DNA from: Lachnospiraceae bacterium
GTDB taxonomy: Bacteria > Bacillota > Clostridia > Lachnospirales > Lachnospiraceae
Direction: 5' to 3'
Length of the DNA stretch: 7,871 nt
Assembly: GCA_019424135.1 (NCBI GenBank)
Contig: JAHYZZ010000005.1
Coordinates: 1 to 7,871 of the forward strand
Below are positions 5,752 to 7,871 of this stretch, piece after piece. The position numbers and the translations under genes are program-made. The notes beneath the pieces were generated by a model. It worked only from the letters and a program-made list of their open reading frames with translations. It searched no databases and had not been told where the DNA came from. How positions within the stretch are numbered: position 1 is the stretch's first letter; every line of letters starts with the position of its first letter.

Positions 5752-5979
5752 ATGACAGGTACAATTATTGCAATTGGAGCAGCAGTAGCAGTTTTAACAG
5801 GTATTGGCGCAGGTGTGGGCATTGGTATTGCCACAGCAAAGGCAGCAGATGCGATTGCTAGACAGCCAGAGGCAGAAGGCAAGATCAGCAAGACCCTGAT
5901 TCTTGGATGTGCACTGGCAGAGGCAACTGCTATCTATGGATTTATCATTGCGATCCTGATCATCTTCTTCTTGAAGTAG
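5752..5979 (+). CDS. atpE: F1Fo ATP synthase subunit c
   Basis: This 75-residue hairpin protein forms the rotating c-ring in the membrane. Helix 1 (about 4-28) is glycine- and alanine-rich (GIGAGVGIGIA), the cytoplasmic loop has the conserved RQPE (37-40), and helix 2 (about 47-73) carries the ion-binding Glu57 in LAEATAIY. In the sodium-type ring of Ilyobacter tartaricus, as recalled, a Gln in helix 1 (Gln32) and a Ser next to the Glu (Ser66) help bind sodium. Here the aligned residues are Ile24 and Ala58, which favours proton coupling; Thr59 and Tyr62 are retained. The ATG at 5752 is preceded by AAAAGGAG (5733-5740) with a rather long spacing of 11 bases. The many overlapping small residues and the length are typical. 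Confidence 0.96.
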   Translation: MTGTIIAIGAAVAVLTGIGAGVGIGIATAKAADAIARQPEAEGKISKTLILGCALAEATAIYGFIIAILIIFFLK

Positions 5980-6022
5980 GAGGATTTTCGTCAGTTCGAA
6001 GGAGAAAGGCAGGTAAAGATAA

Positions 6023-6523
6023 GTGCTGAGAGTAGATTTTAATCTGGTTCTTACCATGATCAATCTGGTCATCCTGTTTTTGATTCTGCGGAAATTTTTG
6101 TTCCGGCCGATCATGAATATCATGGAAAAACGGGAAGCGATGATCTCTGACGGTTTGAAAAATGCTCAGGATAGCCAGACTCAGGCTCTGGAACTTAAGA
6201 GTCAGTACGAGGATAAGCTTAAGGGAGCAAAGGAAGAGTCCAGCCAGATGATCGAGCGTGCGAAGCAGGAGGCGAAGGCAGAATATGACCGCATCGTGGG
6301 CGATGCAGGAACAGAGGCCGAAAAGCTGATGAAAAGTGCGCGAGAGACCATGGATATGGAACGAGAGCAGACATTGAGAGAGATGAAGTCGCAGGTTGCA
6401 TCCCTTGCGATGGATGCCGCGCGAAAGGTTCTTATGAACGAAAATCATGTGGCAGACGATCAGTCAGTTTATGATCAATTTCTGAAAGAAGCAGGTGATC
6501 CGCATGACAGAACAGAAGAGTAA
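6023..6523 (+). CDS. atpF: F1Fo ATP synthase subunit b
   Basis: Subunit b is the peripheral stalk that holds F1 to the membrane. The 166-residue product starts with a short polar MLRVDFN, then one membrane helix (about 8-23, LVLTMINLVILFLILR), the FLFRPIMNIMEKRE hinge common in b subunits, and a long charged, Ala/Glu/Lys-rich coiled-coil that runs almost to the C-terminus. The start is GTG at 6023, with GGAGAAAGGCAGG (6001-6013) upstream; no ATG lies at a sensible place because the next in-frame one is inside the membrane helix. It lies 43 bases after atpE and overlaps atpH by 20 bases, so it is probably coupled with it. Confidence 0.94.
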   Translation: MLRVDFNLVLTMINLVILFLILRKFLFRPIMNIMEKREAMISDGLKNAQDSQTQALELKSQYEDKLKGAKEESSQMIERAKQEAKAEYDRIVGDAGTEAEKLMKSARETMDMEREQTLREMKSQVASLAMDAARKVLMNENHVADDQSVYDQFLKEAGDPHDRTEE

Positions 6524-7037
6524 AGAGCAGTACTGTCCACTGGCAGCTCTGCGATATGCGGAAGTCCTGTATCAGATGGACATGTCAGAGGATATCATAG
6601 ATGAGACCAGAAAACTGTGGAAGGAGTCAGGTGAGCTTAAGGAGGCTCTGGAAAATCCAGTTGTCTCGAAAGAGCAGAAACATAAAGTGATCGACCGAAT
6701 CTTTCCGTCAGGAATCCGCAGTTTTTTAAAGGTTTTGACGGATCATGGAAAGGCTGGAATGCTTGAAGAAGTATTCCAGGCTTACGACGAGAAAAAAAGA
6801 GCAGCAAAAGGTATTGTGACGGCAGTCCTGCGCTATACAGCATTGCCTTCCAGGGAGCAGCAAGAGCAGATGGAGAAATTCATCTGCCGGACGATGAATG
6901 CAGCCAGTGTCAAATGGGAGCTGCAAAAAGACGCTTCTCTTGTGGGCGGTTTTATTTTGTCTGTAGGGGACAAAGAGTATGATTACAGCGTGCAGGGACG
7001 TCTGAACCGGCTGGAACAAAAATTAACCTGGAGGTGA
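6504..7037 (+). CDS. atpH: F1Fo ATP synthase subunit delta
   Basis: Subunit delta (OSCP family) joins the top of F1 to the b stalk. The 177-residue product has the expected helical N-terminal domain (starting LAALRYAEVLYQ), the ENPVVSKEQKHKVIDRIF segment, and the C-terminal signature DASLVGGFILSVGD...SVQGRLNRL near residues 143-172. The ATG at 6504 is preferred because AGGTGA (6493-6498) lies 5 bases upstream; a GTG at 6495 would add three residues but overlaps this site. The stop codon at 7035-7037 lies next to the ribosome binding site of atpA. Confidence 0.93.
   Translation: MTEQKSKEQYCPLAALRYAEVLYQMDMSEDIIDETRKLWKESGELKEALENPVVSKEQKHKVIDRIFPSGIRSFLKVLTDHGKAGMLEEVFQAYDEKKRAAKGIVTAVLRYTALPSREQQEQMEKFICRTMNAASVKWELQKDASLVGGFILSVGDKEYDYSVQGRLNRLEQKLTWR
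7030..7036 (+). promoter_or_regulatory. Ribosome binding site deciding the TTG start of atpA
   Basis: GGAGGTG at 7030-7036 overlaps the last codons of atpH and is 6 bases from TTG at 7043. It supports a TTG start, because no ATG or GTG lies nearby in the atpA frame. Confidence 0.7.
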
Positions 7038-7042
7038 AAGGA

Positions 7043-7871
7043 TTGCGAGCAATCAGTTCGGATGAGATTATCTCTATTTTAAAAGAAGAAATAGGTAACT
7101 ATGACGAGATCAGCCGAAACCAGGAGGTCGGAACGGTAGTCTCTGTAGGAGACGGAATCGCAACGATCTATGGTCTTGACCATGCCATGTATGGCGAGAT
7201 CATTACCATGGAAAACGGGCTGAAGGGCATGGTTCAGGATATTAAAGAAAATGAGATCAGCTGTATCTTATTTGGGGATGACAGTGAGATTACTCAGGGG
7301 ACCAAAGCTTCCCGTACAAAAAAACGTGCAGGCATTCCGGTGGGAGATGCTTATATTGGAAGAATCGTGGATGCGTTGGGGTCACCCATTGATGGACGTG
7401 GCGAGATCAAGGCAGATGGATACCGCCCGGTAGAACAGGAAGCGCCTGGCATTGTTGAACGTAAATCGGTCAGTGTGCCGCTGGAAACAGGAATCTTGTC
7501 TATTGATTCCATGTTCCCTATCGGGAGGGGACAGCGGGAGTTGATCATCGGCGACAGGCAGACAGGAAAGACTTCTATTGCACTGGACACGATCTTAAAC
7601 CAGAAGGGAAAAGACGTGATCTGCATTTATGTAGCGATCGGTCAGAAAGCATCTACGGTTGCCCAGCTTGTAAATACACTGCGCAAACATGATGCGCTGG
7701 ATTATACAACTGTATTTTGCTCAACAGCCAGTGAATGTGCGGCGCTGCAGTATATTGTGCCGTATTCAGCAACTGCACTGGCAGAATATTTTATGTATCA
7801 GGGAAAAGATGTCCTGATTATTTATGATGATCTTTCAAAGCATGCGGTGGCATATCGTGCCATTTCTTTGT
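7043..7871 (+). CDS. atpA: F1Fo ATP synthase subunit alpha, N-terminal half (runs off the window)
   Basis: Subunit alpha is the non-catalytic nucleotide-binding subunit of F1. The open frame from TTG 7043 stays open to the window end, 276 complete codons of the roughly 500 expected. It shows the N-terminal helix and beta-barrel (GTVVSVGDGIATIYGL, about 30-45), VPLETGILSIDSMFPIGRGQ leading into the P-loop GDRQTGKT (170-177, with GGC at 7550 as its first Gly codon), AIGQKASTVAQL, and the Walker B-like VLIIYDDLSKHAVAYRAISL at the edge. The spacing of these motifs is normal. The start has a good ribosome binding site just 5' of it (7030-7036). The remaining part, including the arginine-finger region, lies outside the window. 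The next genes are expected to be atpG, atpD and atpC, but none is visible. Confidence 0.95.
   Translation, partial: MRAISSDEIISILKEEIGNYDEISRNQEVGTVVSVGDGIATIYGLDHAMYGEIITMENGLKGMVQDIKENEISCILFGDDSEITQGTKASRTKKRAGIPVGDAYIGRIVDALGSPIDGRGEIKADGYRPVEQEAPGIVERKSVSVPLETGILSIDSMFPIGRGQRELIIGDRQTGKTSIALDTILNQKGKDVICIYVAIGQKASTVAQLVNTLRKHDALDYTTVFCSTASECAALQYIVPYSATALAEYFMYQGKDVLIIYDDLSKHAVAYRAISL

Noticed and set aside
1..7871. CRISPR arrays, tRNA or rRNA genes, insertion sequences, riboswitches, NrdR boxes
   Set aside because: None was seen by eye. NrdR boxes would be expected upstream of nrdD, outside the window.

Overview
The window is a stretch of ordinary chromosome from a low-to-mid GC Gram-positive anaerobe, most likely a Clostridia member of the Lachnospiraceae type. 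This rests on family resemblance recalled from memory: the strict-anaerobe class III ribonucleotide reductase, the sequence style of NrdD, AtpB and AtpA, strong purine-rich ribosome binding sites and frequent GTG/TTG starts. No search was run, so the genus is not assigned. All genes lie on the + strand.

Region 1 (1-4701) looks like one operon for deoxynucleotide supply and purine nucleoside salvage. It holds the C-terminal two thirds of nrdD (anaerobic ribonucleoside-triphosphate reductase), nrdG (its radical-SAM activase), a trimeric-type purine nucleoside phosphorylase, an amidohydrolase of the 5'-methylthioadenosine / S-adenosylhomocysteine / 5'-deoxyadenosine deaminase family, and a small DUF1648-type membrane protein. 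From nrdG onward the genes overlap or lie within 5 bases of each other. The deaminase and phosphorylase can act in series (adenine nucleoside to hypoxanthine nucleoside to free base plus sugar phosphate). NrdG itself makes 5'-deoxyadenosine, so a disposal role for the pair is plausible but unproven. A 22-bp perfect hairpin after the DUF1648 gene closes the unit.

Region 2 (4702-5018) is an AT-rich intergenic stretch with the terminator and two candidate promoters for the next operon. No atpI gene is present.

Region 3 (5019-7871) is the F1Fo ATP synthase operon in the usual order: atpB (a), atpE (c), atpF (b), atpH (delta) and the first half of atpA (alpha), which runs off the window. The c subunit keeps the ion-binding Glu but lacks two polar residues of sodium-type rings, so proton coupling is favoured.

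Two single-base anomalies matter. First, nrdD changes reading frame between positions about 52 and 64: family-like sequence is in frame 1 before this point and in frame 3 after it. Second, atpB has a good Shine-Dalgarno sequence, but the codon at the right distance is ACG rather than a normal start. Either could be a real mutation, a recoding or non-canonical initiation event, or a sequencing/assembly error. I found no mobile element, CRISPR array, RNA gene or clearly new system.
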